DNA of 64,000 nt from JAGOTP01 sp964598725 (GTDB lineage Bacteria; Patescibacteriota; Patescibacteriia; 2-12-FULL-60-25): positions 434,001 through 498,000 of the forward strand of contig CAZRCW010000001.1 of the NCBI GenBank assembly GCA_964598725.1. Reading direction: 5' to 3'. Below the pieces are notes generated by a model. That model made no database searches and was not told the origin of the DNA. It saw only the letters and a program-made list of their open reading frames with translations. The position numbers and the translations under genes are program-made. Positions 38,001 through 44,072 of the stretch are shown piece after piece (the stretch's first letter is position 1; each line of letters begins with the position of its first letter).

Positions 38001-40193
38001 TCGATCACCGCTGCTTCTGTTGATCCGGATACGATGACGGATTCGAGCGACTACCTCGCCATCGCCTGTTCCGACACGGACTCGAATAGTGAGAACGATT
38101 GGGCACATCCTCCAACCGGCGCCGTAGCTCCTACACCCGGCCAGTGCCGTGGCTTGGTAGAGGCGGGTGAGGGGAGTAATCACATGTATATTCGCAATGC
38201 GAGTGGTCAGCCGAGCTTGGCGGCGCGTGAGACACCTCAGCGTCTTGCTTTGTACGGCTTAGGAACAGCCGTTGGCGTGGGACGCGACTATAGCGGATGG
38301 ATTGGGTTGGATTACCACTCGTCGATCAAGAAGACCTATTCTACCTATCTCGTCGGTGCCTGTGTGGTGCCTGAAACGGAATCTGCTCGAGTAGCGACGC
38401 TCGGTATGTGTAACGGAGGACGCAACGATGGAACGTTATGTAACGTTGGAGATAATAGCGTCTGTGCTCCTATCCCAGCGGTGCAAAATAGAGCGGACAG
38501 CATCTGTCAGGCGGTTTCGACTCGACCAGTGGGTTCAACGGTCTATGTTCCAAACGCAGCCTGCCAAATGCCAAACGCGGTTCCGCGCCAGGCGGGTGAT
38601 ACGGGTGTAAACCTCAACAACGATGACAACATCTGTACACACGAACGTGGCTATGTGCCACGTCCAGACATCTGTCCTAACCCGAACGATGAGTTCTGTG
38701 GATTGATCGCCTACAACGTTCGTAAAGCGGATACATCCGTGAATCCACGTCCATCAACCGGTGCGCCTCGCGCCTTATTACCAACGGACGTGACCCTTGG
38801 CTTGCATGATCTGTCCTACCTCTTGAACACACCGGGAGCATCGGACGGCTACAGCGCAACCTATATCCCACGGCCGCCAACAATTGCGGCCCCGGATATC
38901 ACAAGTTGTCCTTCGCCTGGTAAGTGTGCGGTACAGGCCCTGAACAAGCTCTCCTTGAATGGTTCAACCGAAGGCAATGTGACGGCCGTCAGCGCACAAG
39001 CGAAGGGCACCCTCCGCTTCTACGCCTGGGCCTCGCATGAACAGATGCCGCTCCGTTCTCTCATGATCGATTGGGGTGATGGCGGAACCGAAAAGATTGA
39101 TGATGCCAAGATCAAGAACCACAAGCCGTTCTGTGGAGTCCGTAAAGAATGTGTGACGGTATCGCGCAGTACATCTCTGCCAAACGAGAAGATCTCGTCG
39201 ACTGGTCTGACGTGTAACACGAACAACGATTGTCCGGTTGGTGCTGGCACCTGTCAGTCGATCGGAACCTGTCGTGAGAAGCCAAGTGTGATGTGTTCGT
39301 CTGATAGCCAGTGTCGCAACAGCGATCAAGACAAGGATACCTGTCAGATCAGAACCCTGTTCGGTAACTCGGGTGAAGCGTGTGAAGAAAACTTCTTCGA
39401 GTTCAACCACTTGTACACCTGTAACGGTCCAGACAGCCTTCCAAGCTGTAGCACGGCTGGGTACGGCGTCGCGCCGGGTGCAAACACGGTTTCGACCTTG
39501 TTGCCGCCACCGGACATCGCAGTCGGTGCCTGTTACTTCGGAACACGTGATGCAGAAGTGCTGAGCGTGGTTCCAGGTCGCCCACGTCCAACGCTTGGTC
39601 TGACGGAATGTATTACACGCTACAACTCTGCTCTGGGATTGGCTGGAAGTGAGCGTGCAACAACAGTGAATGCGCCAACGCTGGGTATCGTCCTTGTCTC
39701 CGCTTCAACCCCACGCGCAACCGCGCCTGCCGCCACGCCTTCGACAACGGTCTACCGTTGTGAGCGCGATCCAAACCGTCGCTGCAGCCTCACTAATTCA
39801 AGCAGCTGTGCCCCTGGTGATCGCTGTATCGCCAACATGGCTCCAGCCGGTGGCTGTTGGGACGACCAGGTCCAAGTCTGCCGCTTCACTCCAAAAGTGA
39901 TGATCCAAGACAACTGGGGCTGGTGTAACGGTGAATGTCGAACAACGACGGATAGCGGAGGAGCGCCTGCCGATAACCGAGCAGGTACAACACCAACTGC
40001 ACTGCATCCTTATGGAGGCTGTTATGCGGCTACCCCACAAGGATCGTCACAGACGATTAGAGATAACACATCTGGAGCAATCAGAAGTGAATTCATCAAT
40101 GAATGTAATCCTGGTCTACCAAGTTCAGAGTCTCAATTACGAAGACCATGGACCGTATATCAAGGCAGTATTACTCTAAGAAGCGATAGGTAA
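29091..40193 (+). CDS. Giant Cys-rich secreted surface protein (3700 residues)
   Basis: Signal peptide at residues 1-33 (basic start, long hydrophobic core, cleavage after ALA). Residues ~45-350 are a Cys-poor, partly hydrophobic N-terminal domain. The rest holds about 134 cysteines by eye count, mostly in recurring short units of the form C-x4-7-GC-x-x-F/Y-x-D. Two carbohydrate-binding-module-like beta-sandwiches are visible at ~704-900 (starts LVINGSFEGSD, ends VDGLQLEEGEYATPF) and ~1205-1340 (ends FYLDEVSVV). A PKD-like domain around 3305-3450 has IDWGDGG and FEFNHLYTC with a Cys-rich insert between them. Dickkopf-like CxxDxxC clusters lie in the C-terminal half. Such a protein would need oxidative folding outside the cell. 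Likely adhesin or host-contact fibre; no enzyme motif seen. Confidence 0.8.
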   Translation: MVLKRPFSRGAFILVTLVTGLALLLGPLQPALAQSPNLPVPVLAASFPVSITANAPEAANQTYKNIYSELTRAGVLALTNAAQLFLGQMAYDTAEYIATGGKGQGKLFFEGKVGEYLSNVGGDAAGEFMAGLSDSSFFRGIGFNVCQPRDPTTLLRLQVSLGDLGRDLFPDPSAALNGAAGQASSAIGGLATSQYNRPRPRCDFQTVLDNYDTLYRTMSDGDVISNLEQSFDPGTSQLGSLTNVYNRFLTDTQRQVTNAAAQRQEGNGFRPLEGIISGSVRTPASVIQEATNEQVVRKPGTDQSQAVQNILSNAWDAGPIQLAIYTGSIFLNTLASKFLQRIFQEGLGGSFTPSAAIDFSGPDSVAIYGKTDARNANIDLKDPPAQQTADYDVVSQMQTCLPAQRGTWNCVLDQSLVQAVRSKTSQGGVTVREALERGFLHKEWRLIPETRLKENQDPQCYTQAYCAGNLQKMRLMRILPIGFEFAANSPVNQRRCDSAEGCITLDEVAKNFSNCNADGQLDDAHPWCHLIDPNWVVTSFSQQCTLKGYTDTLVSSKLPIRKEECQDIQTCLSRNDKGECVGGYGYCLSERPVYRFAADVCPAQAASCRIYTDSANQTVGYLRNTIDRAACDASNAGCLWYSTTRELGTPTSTAWTANTSTGDRVYFKAASAGQTSATKGFDSCPAGDEGCTRLYPYTPGKATLNLVINGSFEGSDPTTSTDALAWRSDNSVTSVPTVFGSAPALPSSALVDTAYLGSKARRLSAGSAGNLLQSMAVVGGRSYAFSFYARSDAGAASLTFELYPSTSSTAVGSAIGFTGAELDRLYHSTLTVGPRSVSGGFLTKTLNAELSQAWQRFDYTFVVPSSTQGLHLFMRGSQALVDGLQLEEGEYATPFVETFTSGLSAVFMKVAPDELQCTKPLTDTTRSPLCNAFAQTCNQQDAGCQGYTDKDGGQEVPAILSENDLCPAMCVGYAEYRKAPSSFDLVQDVDPRFSDPVESTSTYFIPRTAGQCTQQDVGCESFTVLDDAGTTDGSTANFNYIRACEKPGADSETYFTWEGADTVGYQLRTWSLKRDTSELNLGPRAIVKMQADQISFKEPATCNEASWRTAADPDCRQFYDASGRIYYRYFSQTILSSAECTNLRLTGSSQADCERTGGRFNERNECTYGAFLPESRTCSAQATSCRMYTGANSGNTQTVLTQSFRDTIAPFDTDGVTQSAEALLVGDKSLRVGAPRGVSVARARAGFASQETFLYRATFWAKVPATSTTVTVRTSAPDGSGEAVIGAVRLTPDWQRFTVGLFEGAPNASTTLLSFSGPLLIGADYGFYLDEVSVVRVQDVVYVRKNTWTTPAQCDQGTDGAPEAQAMLNCKAYANRANQTVNARRFTRLCRETAIGCTAFVDTRNTDESYGRTIVQPNPVDPLRYPVSRVQLKADRNLYLIDDPTKRCSSQNMSCTAFGKPNLSPDRQTLDPEKPYETVYFKNDVTRYGSALCKPSEAFCAEYKFGTAKEYFRDPGNSVCEYRKEEIISGDTGVSETHLAGWYVKGSANTACYPTILEGGNSYGLARSGDATYKGYVGLCERAAGECTELRDISNVSNSGAQGAKSYYYIKNDRLDTSSCNGTADPGTGCVLFRDMSSGALNYNAQATYDRYKSQGYKPVTPVDCRNNPDNPFCRQANFCNVQERIYAPGPGGSGLLVSSVDTLTTTQCTADTDCASLNASGSIAGTPRFFQRSGTCKIIPPEQRNDSNILLKVSVDRECSQWLGCRSSETVLDPATGQYREICSSTALCDKATGQNNDPFCANYVDRRTTSTEPILAQGSVLDAKLYASRSLGLGQKDYSGYAIPNAFQAMDLESVRVAVDGAKNVSDAQFRLSQDYRLTAAVPMPPTLARTTGPYEHRVPPTKNQARILGALNSTSSADGLLVTNPGLSLCQHIGSGRIGYFVPVEVVPGKSANCYLPVHSNSDLLDFQNMAEKFALADPKANAFLSQAFPPAECRAQPEQDSPFPASFTTEWDTTRNPAKPVRRLSGFAAANTCEFGEDCSCTYKRVDYENNPISKFYNQYSSVTPPGICVGGPRDGQGCIPGKIFNSGALARDSAGTSGGLTNAILDANAEQLCGPPDMGGQCMPAKAYTVVQGVFGNCLERDTARTIGSSIAPCLTWNPNALLKGEKDPYHYSREAGYMPPQNSGQYYCLSNARKPISLDMSKDFFDGSDSVPYTGSIKKLTYDDAYVSDDSDVASSGQEEGSRIDGGLPSGSNVSHQCEATDDDQDAGGDFQYDTKALRIVNTGRNKNRQYTESFFKIVPSPFARGYWGRSEADETKVLYSISDTVIGYLGFTAIRTPNETARLSCGYNQDWVDNLSAPDYENIASVRGTDVSWQNQFNTDFKGVLTRSSEQIVSSEPASSVTDPSTLTAFVGPCVDTVTSFQSKRCFFKTWQTDYRTEEGDGKRKFVALSARSDEDGTINDGTTAVSDFQTLRTTPFYGKCESGKPYFSIRAVFQTKITDADGGRTAIPRTEIESRSANWSLAGYWVAACGGSESTDEHYIYMYPRVEYGDVCTELAEVVSKDSKQDAAFTDRVWKDGNFTIPVLGISYNARYAPFSSALNTRTPGVDPLFQTGQEIAGYSPLNAPTFLAAGYRTYYTSDQNVNDKWAYLTNVFARVYRIYRYYDTAVNNGDFACMAGSNKGKKCVAGTDGTSPDCSSNGICSHARLVASGTTNFGSARCNALSGINAGITCLSGDQAQACHEAPIQLGENNAQVRRLLPCVTQPFWTKRASDGKWLYVDGSEVTQEVAAQRGAFRCPNSPASLRRAYVEGSSDWKADGGLAWGGSILGSTCSAPTDQDGSQMTGSVECPERIYNNLEVAPAAGVPLADLRSVAAAGSTRRMTAVCEGASGARPGRCRINVPAYTLTAANGHTLTMNEFVVDPNSGYKYGSCWSNEDCSFTNNNFYLQNPPPSLPNESYGSSRSITAASVDPDTMTDSSDYLAIACSDTDSNSENDWAHPPTGAVAPTPGQCRGLVEAGEGSNHMYIRNASGQPSLAARETPQRLALYGLGTAVGVGRDYSGWIGLDYHSSIKKTYSTYLVGACVVPETESARVATLGMCNGGRNDGTLCNVGDNSVCAPIPAVQNRADSICQAVSTRPVGSTVYVPNAACQMPNAVPRQAGDTGVNLNNDDNICTHERGYVPRPDICPNPNDEFCGLIAYNVRKADTSVNPRPSTGAPRALLPTDVTLGLHDLSYLLNTPGASDGYSATYIPRPPTIAAPDITSCPSPGKCAVQALNKLSLNGSTEGNVTAVSAQAKGTLRFYAWASHEQMPLRSLMIDWGDGGTEKIDDAKIKNHKPFCGVRKECVTVSRSTSLPNEKISSTGLTCNTNNDCPVGAGTCQSIGTCREKPSVMCSSDSQCRNSDQDKDTCQIRTLFGNSGEACEENFFEFNHLYTCNGPDSLPSCSTAGYGVAPGANTVSTLLPPPDIAVGACYFGTRDAEVLSVVPGRPRPTLGLTECITRYNSALGLAGSERATTVNAPTLGIVLVSASTPRATAPAATPSTTVYRCERDPNRRCSLTNSSSCAPGDRCIANMAPAGGCWDDQVQVCRFTPKVMIQDNWGWCNGECRTTTDSGGAPADNRAGTTPTALHPYGGCYAATPQGSSQTIRDNTSGAIRSEFINECNPGLPSSESQLRRPWTVYQGSITLRSDR

Positions 40194-40231
40194 AAAGAAA
40201 AAGCCCACATATCCGTGGGCTTTTTCTTTTT
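40192..40231 (+). terminator. Rho-independent terminator of the giant-protein operon
   Basis: 17-bp perfect stem (left arm AAAAAGAAAAAGCCCAC) with loop ATATCC, overlapping the stop codon. The symmetrical A/T ends allow function on both strands. Confidence 0.92.
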
Positions 40232-40267
40232 GCTAAATTGGCGACCTAGCGCGTTTTTTAAAGCTAA

Positions 40268-40298
40268 ACCCCCGTTCGCATGAATTGCGTTCGGGGGT
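40268..40298 (-). terminator. Terminator-like hairpin of the lipoprotein gene
   Basis: ACCCCCG/CGGGGGT outer stem, a TT/TT internal loop, then a CGCA/TGCG inner stem with a 5-base loop. On the minus strand it is followed by a short T-rich stretch. It lies 34 bases beyond the lipoprotein stop. Confidence 0.6.
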
Positions 40299-40332
40299 CT
40301 GGCCTTCTGTTCTTTGTCGTGACGTCGCTTGT

Positions 40333-40860
40333 TCAGCGAGTCGTCCGACGGACGAGGCGCTCGATCCCGGAGGTGAGCGTCATCTGCTGACCGTTCCGGA
40401 AGTAGGTGAGCCGCGACGTGGGGCCGCAGTGTCCGTTCTCCCGGATGTTCTCTCCGCGCACGGAGATGCCATCGGTGTCGTCGAGCATGCACTCGAACGT
40501 GTCACCATTGCCGTTCGCGATGCAGGCGAGGCCAGCAGGCGACAGGCTGATGCGCTGTGAGGCCATGTCGCACGAGAGCGAGATGCCATCACGGTGCGAG
40601 CCGTCCATGCTGTACACGTCTTGCGAACCGCAGGCCTGAGCCCAGCAGTTCTCGGTCTCGCCCGTGTCGTTCGTCACGATGGGGCGGTCCTCGGTGGCGG
40701 GCGTGTCGTTGTCGACGACGGCCGCATCCACCGGAGTGGAAGTGTCGGACTGGGAGGCATCGCTGCGTCCCGTCACCGACGTGTCGTTCGAGCCCGGGTT
40801 CGGGCTTCCGCAGGCGACCATGAGGGCCGCCGCGATGAGGGCGAGCAAAAAGCTCTTCAT
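40333..40860 (-). CDS. Putative lipoprotein of foreign character
   Basis: 175 residues. N-terminal type II signal with hydrophobic core and lipobox-like MVAC (Cys17), then a Ser/Asp/Thr-rich linker to residue ~65, then a small Cys-containing domain (CWAQACG, SLSCDMA, ACIANGNG, FECMLDD, GHCGPTS) with about six Cys that could form three disulfides. No named family recognised. GC is far above the surroundings (73% in one 60-base line). It has a Shine-Dalgarno sequence (AGGAG, 9 bases before the ATG), a consensus promoter 172 bases upstream and its own terminator-like hairpin. This style of Asp/Ser-rich lipoprotein is typical of Myxococcota-like bacteria, so transfer from a GC-rich donor is inferred. 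Confidence 0.65.
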   Translation of the reverse strand: MKSFLLALIAAALMVACGSPNPGSNDTSVTGRSDASQSDTSTPVDAAVVDNDTPATEDRPIVTNDTGETENCWAQACGSQDVYSMDGSHRDGISLSCDMASQRISLSPAGLACIANGNGDTFECMLDDTDGISVRGENIRENGHCGPTSRLTYFRNGQQMTLTSGIERLVRRTTR

Positions 40861-41031
40861 GAATGGACACTCCTCTCGGGGTGGCGCCTTACGGGGGCGC
40901 GGGGATTGGGTTGTGGAACAGAAGGCGTTGAGAGACTTCTTCTTCGTAGAGTTGTACTCCCGAAGATGCTACGAGGGTGCGGCTTAACGCACACAGCTCG
41001 CTTGCATCTCAAAAGTACCACAGAACAGCTA

Positions 41032-41060
41032 ATAGTATCAAATATCGGGAGTTTTGTCAA
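41032..41060 (-). promoter_or_regulatory. Consensus sigma70 promoter of the lipoprotein gene
   Basis: Minus strand TTGACA (41055-41060), 17-base spacer, TACTAT (41032-41037). Predicted leader ~165 bases, much longer than native leaders in this window. Confidence 0.65.
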
Positions 41061-41166
41061 ATTATGTTCAATTGTCTTTTTATGTAAAAACGCTATAGCT
41101 AGCCATTTTTAGGGGGAATGAGAGGTCTATGTCCATTCCACTCGTACGGTAAGCGGTTTCTAGCAC

Positions 41167-41189
41167 AAAAAGTGGATTGGGAAGTCCAC
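41167..41189 (-). terminator. Possible terminator of the methyltransferase gene
   Basis: Minus strand GTGGA / TCCAC stem (5 bp, 8-base loop) followed by TTTTT, about 80 bases beyond the stop at 41271. The stem is short, so the call is tentative. Confidence 0.45.
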
Positions 41190-41270
41190 GTGACCTCAAG
41201 CGTTTTTGACCTAAAATTCTTCTAAAATGTCTATGACCAGAATTGGCACAGGTTGACGAAGGCGGGGCAG

Positions 41271-41843
41271 CTAGGCTCTTTTGGCGATGATATGGAACAC
41301 GTGCCAATGCTTTTTCTCCCCGGAGGCGATTACGCCATCATATTCCCGCTCGTCCAGTTTAATGATCTCTAAATCGGACAGAGTCTGTTCAACTTGCTCT
41401 TTCGTATGAAAGGTCATGTGTTTACTCCAAATCCATTCGTCACGCGTACCGAATAATTGTCCGCAGAAGATGCCGTTCTGCCTAATAGACAGTTTGATGT
41501 TTGTAAAAACTCGATCAAATGTTTCCGGAGGATTGAAAGGGAGCGCAAACATAGCTGACGCGAGATCGAAGACGCCCTCAGGGAAGGTGTAGTCGGCGAA
41601 TGGTGCTACAACCACCTGTAACCGATCATGTTGAACGAACGTCGCCATTTCACGCAGTGAGGATTCTTTATCGATCGACGTCACTTCAAAGCCTTGCTCT
41701 AGCAAGTAGCGAGTGTCTTTTAGCGCACCGCTTCCAATATCGATAGCTTTTCCTCGATGGGCGACATAAGGAAGCGCTTCCAGCAGAAGGGGAGAAGGAG
41801 GCAGATCTTTTGTTTTTTGGTAGTAGGCGTTCCAGTCGGTCAT
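41271..41843 (-). CDS. Class I SAM-dependent methyltransferase (TehB/UbiE-like)
   Basis: 190 residues. Motif I is AIDIGSGALKDTRYLLEQGF near residue 34, motif II VTSIDKESS, motif IV FDLASAMFALPF, and a later GIFCGQLFGTRDEW. This matches small tellurite-resistance/TehB-type methyltransferases that act on small molecules. No Shine-Dalgarno sequence and ordinary base composition, so it looks native, although it lies between two GC-rich foreign-looking genes. Substrate unknown. Confidence 0.75.
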   Translation of the reverse strand: MTDWNAYYQKTKDLPPSPLLLEALPYVAHRGKAIDIGSGALKDTRYLLEQGFEVTSIDKESSLREMATFVQHDRLQVVVAPFADYTFPEGVFDLASAMFALPFNPPETFDRVFTNIKLSIRQNGIFCGQLFGTRDEWIWSKHMTFHTKEQVEQTLSDLEIIKLDEREYDGVIASGEKKHWHVFHIIAKRA

Positions 41844-41900
41844 ACAGTTAGATTCCGATCATACTAACTCGGAAGTGTATTTATGACGAGCCGTGTTTTA

Positions 41901-41918
41901 TTTTCTCTCGAGAGAAAA
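41901..41918. promoter_or_regulatory. 18-bp perfect palindrome, possible operator
   Basis: TTTTCTCTC followed by its exact complement GAGAGAAAA. It lies 57 bases before the methyltransferase start on one side and 79 bases before the WHTH-motif gene on the other, so it could be an operator for either, or a short terminator hairpin. Confidence 0.45.
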
Positions 41919-41997
41919 ATGACTGTTTCTCCATGTGAAGCGACGTACGCTCGCTGAGGTCGATTCCGACCAACCGCGCAAAGGAGCGCAGTCCATC

Positions 41998-42444
41998 ATG
42001 CAGCGCCAGCCGTTCAACGTCGATCTTGCCTCGGTTGCTCGTCGTGCCCTGAAGGGCCCCCTCACCGCCGGCTGGAGCCCGGAGCGTCTCGACGCCGCCG
42101 TCGAGGAGTACCGCCGCTTCATGCAGCTCTGCCACGGCAACCCCAGCACGAAGATCTCGGCCCCGCCCGACGTCGACGTGATCTGGCACACCCACATCGA
42201 GGACACGGCCCGCTACCGCGCGGACTGCAGCGCCTACTTCGGCTACTTCCTCGACCACGACGTCTGCGACGGCGAGGAGCCCGACACCGCGAGCTTCGAC
42301 CACACGGTCGCGCTCTACGCGCAGACCTTCGGCGCGCCGGCCCCCAAGCTCTGGCACGAGGTGATGACCTGCGCCGCCCCCGGCGGCGGCTGCGGCAGCA
42401 TCCGCCGCGACACCATCGGCGCCACCGGCGCCGTGCACGCGTAG
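41998..42444 (+). CDS. Small protein with WHTH motif, resembling glycine-rich-domain (GRDP/DUF1399-type) proteins
   Basis: 148 residues from the ATG at 41998. A GTG at 41935 is in frame, but AAAGGAG lies 11 bases before the ATG, and the extension is unlike the rest. The core PPDVDVIWHTHIEDTARYRAD is close to the 'lDvdliWHtHqlsp..Y..d' block of plant and bacterial GRDP-like proteins; the paired His may bind metal. The C-terminus is Gly/Cys-rich (CAAPGGGCGS). Function of this family is not established. GC is 68-78% in the lines counted, against ~60% in adjacent nusA and ~50% in the giant gene. The Shine-Dalgarno sequence and codon use (GCC, CGC, GAC) point to a GC-rich donor. Confidence 0.65.
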   Translation: MQRQPFNVDLASVARRALKGPLTAGWSPERLDAAVEEYRRFMQLCHGNPSTKISAPPDVDVIWHTHIEDTARYRADCSAYFGYFLDHDVCDGEEPDTASFDHTVALYAQTFGAPAPKLWHEVMTCAAPGGGCGSIRRDTIGATGAVHA

Positions 42445-42470
42445 CCTCGGCTACGCTTCTCCAACTCCCT

Positions 42471-42504
42471 GGGCTCGTCTGCGACATCGTTCGTGGGCGA
42501 GCCC
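42471..42504 (+). terminator. Hairpin after the WHTH-motif gene
   Basis: GGGCTCG (42471-42477) pairs with CGAGCCC (42498-42504). Just after the stop, GTAGCC-TC-GGCTAC (42441-42454) forms a second tight palindrome. T-rich sequence follows only ~14 bases later, so this may or may not terminate transcription. Confidence 0.45.
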
Positions 42505-42537
42505 TGGTTAATTTCAGAGATTTTTAATGGGAGTAGA

Positions 42538-42566
42538 TTGACTTTTCCAGGGCAAAAAGCCATACT
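42538..42566 (+). promoter_or_regulatory. Putative promoter of the nusA-yidC-secD-secF operon
   Basis: TTGACT (42538-42543), 17-base spacer, CATACT (42561-42566), giving a ~90-base leader. A second -10-like TACAAT (42647-42652) ends 8 bases before the ATG and could make a leaderless transcript. Confidence 0.5.
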
Positions 42567-42660
42567 ACGGGGCGAGTTGACTCGTTTTCCGGTTGGGAAG
42601 CGGGTTACTTTTTTACAGGTCCTAAGCCTACAATTTAACGAGATTCTACAATCTATATCT

Positions 42661-44049
42661 ATGGCCAGTCCTATTTCACAAGCAATGCGTCAGATCGCGG
42701 ATGAGAAGAACATTCCGTATGAGTCGGTCCTCGAGACCGTCGCGACCGCGTTGTCCGCTGCCTATCGTAAAGATTTCGGTAACAAGAACCAGAACATTCA
42801 CGTTGAGTTCGATCCAGAAAAGTACGATGGCATGACGGGTGGAATTCGTGTCTTTGATGTAAAGCAGGTGGTGGAGGACATGAAGTTGGATGAAGGCTAT
42901 TTTGAACGCTTTGATGCGGCGCATGCGCCAAAAAAGAAGGAGCGTGAAGAACGCGGTCGTGACCGTGCTCCAGAACCAGAGGTTGTTGCAGCACCGGTCG
43001 ACGAAGTCACCGGCGATGAGTTCAAATTCAATCCGAAGACGATGGTCATGTTGTCCGACGCGCGCGACATCAAGACCGATGCTCGCGTTGGCGAAGAGCT
43101 GCGTGTTGAGTTGACGGTGCCGGCTGCCTTCGGTCGCATGGCAGCTCAGACCGCAAAGCAGGTCATCTTGCAGAAATTGCGTGAAGCCGAGCGCGGCGTC
43201 ATCTTCAACGATTTTAAAGGTCGTGAAGGGGAGCTTATGAACGTGACCGTTCAGCGTCGGGAAGGGCGCGTCGTCTTGATCGACCTCGGTCGTGCGACGG
43301 GTGTCTTGTTGCCAGAAGATCAGATCGAGAGCGAGCGTTACTTCCCAGGAACACGCATCAAGGCATTGCTGCGTGAAGTTTCGATGTCGACCCGTGGTCC
43401 AGAAATCCGTCTTACCCGTGCTGCGCCAGCCTTGGTTGGTGCGTTGTTTGCCCAGGAAATTCCTGAAATCGCCAACGGGACGGTGGAAATGAAAGAGATT
43501 GCTCGTGAAGCCGGCAGCCGTACGAAGGTTGCTGTCACGACGAGTGATGATGCGATCGATCCGATCGGTTCGTGTATCGGTCAGCGTGGAACGCGTATCC
43601 AGACGATCATTCGTGAACTCGGTGCCGAAAAAGTCGACATCATCGAATGGCACGAGGATGCAGCCAAATTCATCGCGGCTGCCTTATCGCCAGCGAAGGT
43701 CGAAAGCGTTGAATTGCGTGATGAAGAACATCTCGCCATCGTTCAGGTGAAGCCAGATCAGCTCTCGCTCGCGATCGGTAAGGGCGGACAGAACGTCCGT
43801 CTCGCAGCCAAGCTGACCAACTGGAAGATTACGATCGTTGAACAGGGCGGAAAAGTGGTTGCTGATTCCACCGTCGGTGAAATTGGTGATGTGGTCGTCG
43901 CTCCAACAGAAGAAGGAGAAACTCCAGCAGCCAAACAGGGCGCTGAAGTTGAAACGACACCTGTCGTTGATGAAGATGTTCCAGAAACCGCCGCCGAAGC
44001 CGACGTAACTGATACCGAACTCAATTCCTCAACTCAAGAAGCGGCTTAA
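42661..44049 (+). CDS. nusA: Transcription termination/antitermination factor NusA
   Basis: 462 residues from the ATG at 42661; an upstream in-frame GTG (42493) would add 56 unrelated residues from the promoter region. N-terminal polymerase-binding domain (residues ~1-125) includes a charged linker (KKKEREERGRDRAPEPE) not seen in classical NusA. The S1 domain follows (~150-215), then KH1 and KH2 (IGSCIGQRGTRIQTI and LAIGKGGQNVRLAAKL). The acidic C-terminal tail lacks the acidic repeats of gamma-proteobacterial NusA. It binds RNA polymerase and nascent RNA to control pausing and termination. First gene of an operon with membrane-insertion genes, an unusual pairing in place of the common rimP-nusA-infB order. 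Confidence 0.95.
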   Translation: MASPISQAMRQIADEKNIPYESVLETVATALSAAYRKDFGNKNQNIHVEFDPEKYDGMTGGIRVFDVKQVVEDMKLDEGYFERFDAAHAPKKKEREERGRDRAPEPEVVAAPVDEVTGDEFKFNPKTMVMLSDARDIKTDARVGEELRVELTVPAAFGRMAAQTAKQVILQKLREAERGVIFNDFKGREGELMNVTVQRREGRVVLIDLGRATGVLLPEDQIESERYFPGTRIKALLREVSMSTRGPEIRLTRAAPALVGALFAQEIPEIANGTVEMKEIAREAGSRTKVAVTTSDDAIDPIGSCIGQRGTRIQTIIRELGAEKVDIIEWHEDAAKFIAAALSPAKVESVELRDEEHLAIVQVKPDQLSLAIGKGGQNVRLAAKLTNWKITIVEQGGKVVADSTVGEIGDVVVAPTEEGETPAAKQGAEVETTPVVDEDVPETAAEADVTDTELNSSTQEAA

Positions 44050-44072
44050 GTGTACTTGCGCCCTTCTGATCT

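Larger units (their letters stand above)
40861..41270. other. 410-bp gene-free stretch upstream of the lipoprotein
   Basis: Holds the lipoprotein promoter and a ~165-base leader with a CGTAG/CTACG hairpin, and, farther up, a possible terminator of the methyltransferase gene. No credible open frame was found on either strand. The half nearest the lipoprotein gene is GC-rich; the other half is AT-rich. Confidence 0.6.

Noticed and set aside
29091..40193. Dozens of 60-240-residue open frames on both strands within the giant gene
   Set aside because: They follow from the GC and codon pattern of the long frame, lack recognisable domains and start signals, and are out of phase with its strong codon bias.
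21885..42510. The three foreign-looking genes as integron cassettes with shared attC-like sites
   Set aside because: Their 3' hairpins have unrelated sequences and no common core sites, and no integrase gene is present in the window.
42493..42660. The longer nusA reading frame starting with GTG at 42493
   Set aside because: It spans the promoter and the hairpin after the WHTH gene, and the added residues do not resemble NusA. The ATG at 42661 gives the normal N-terminus.
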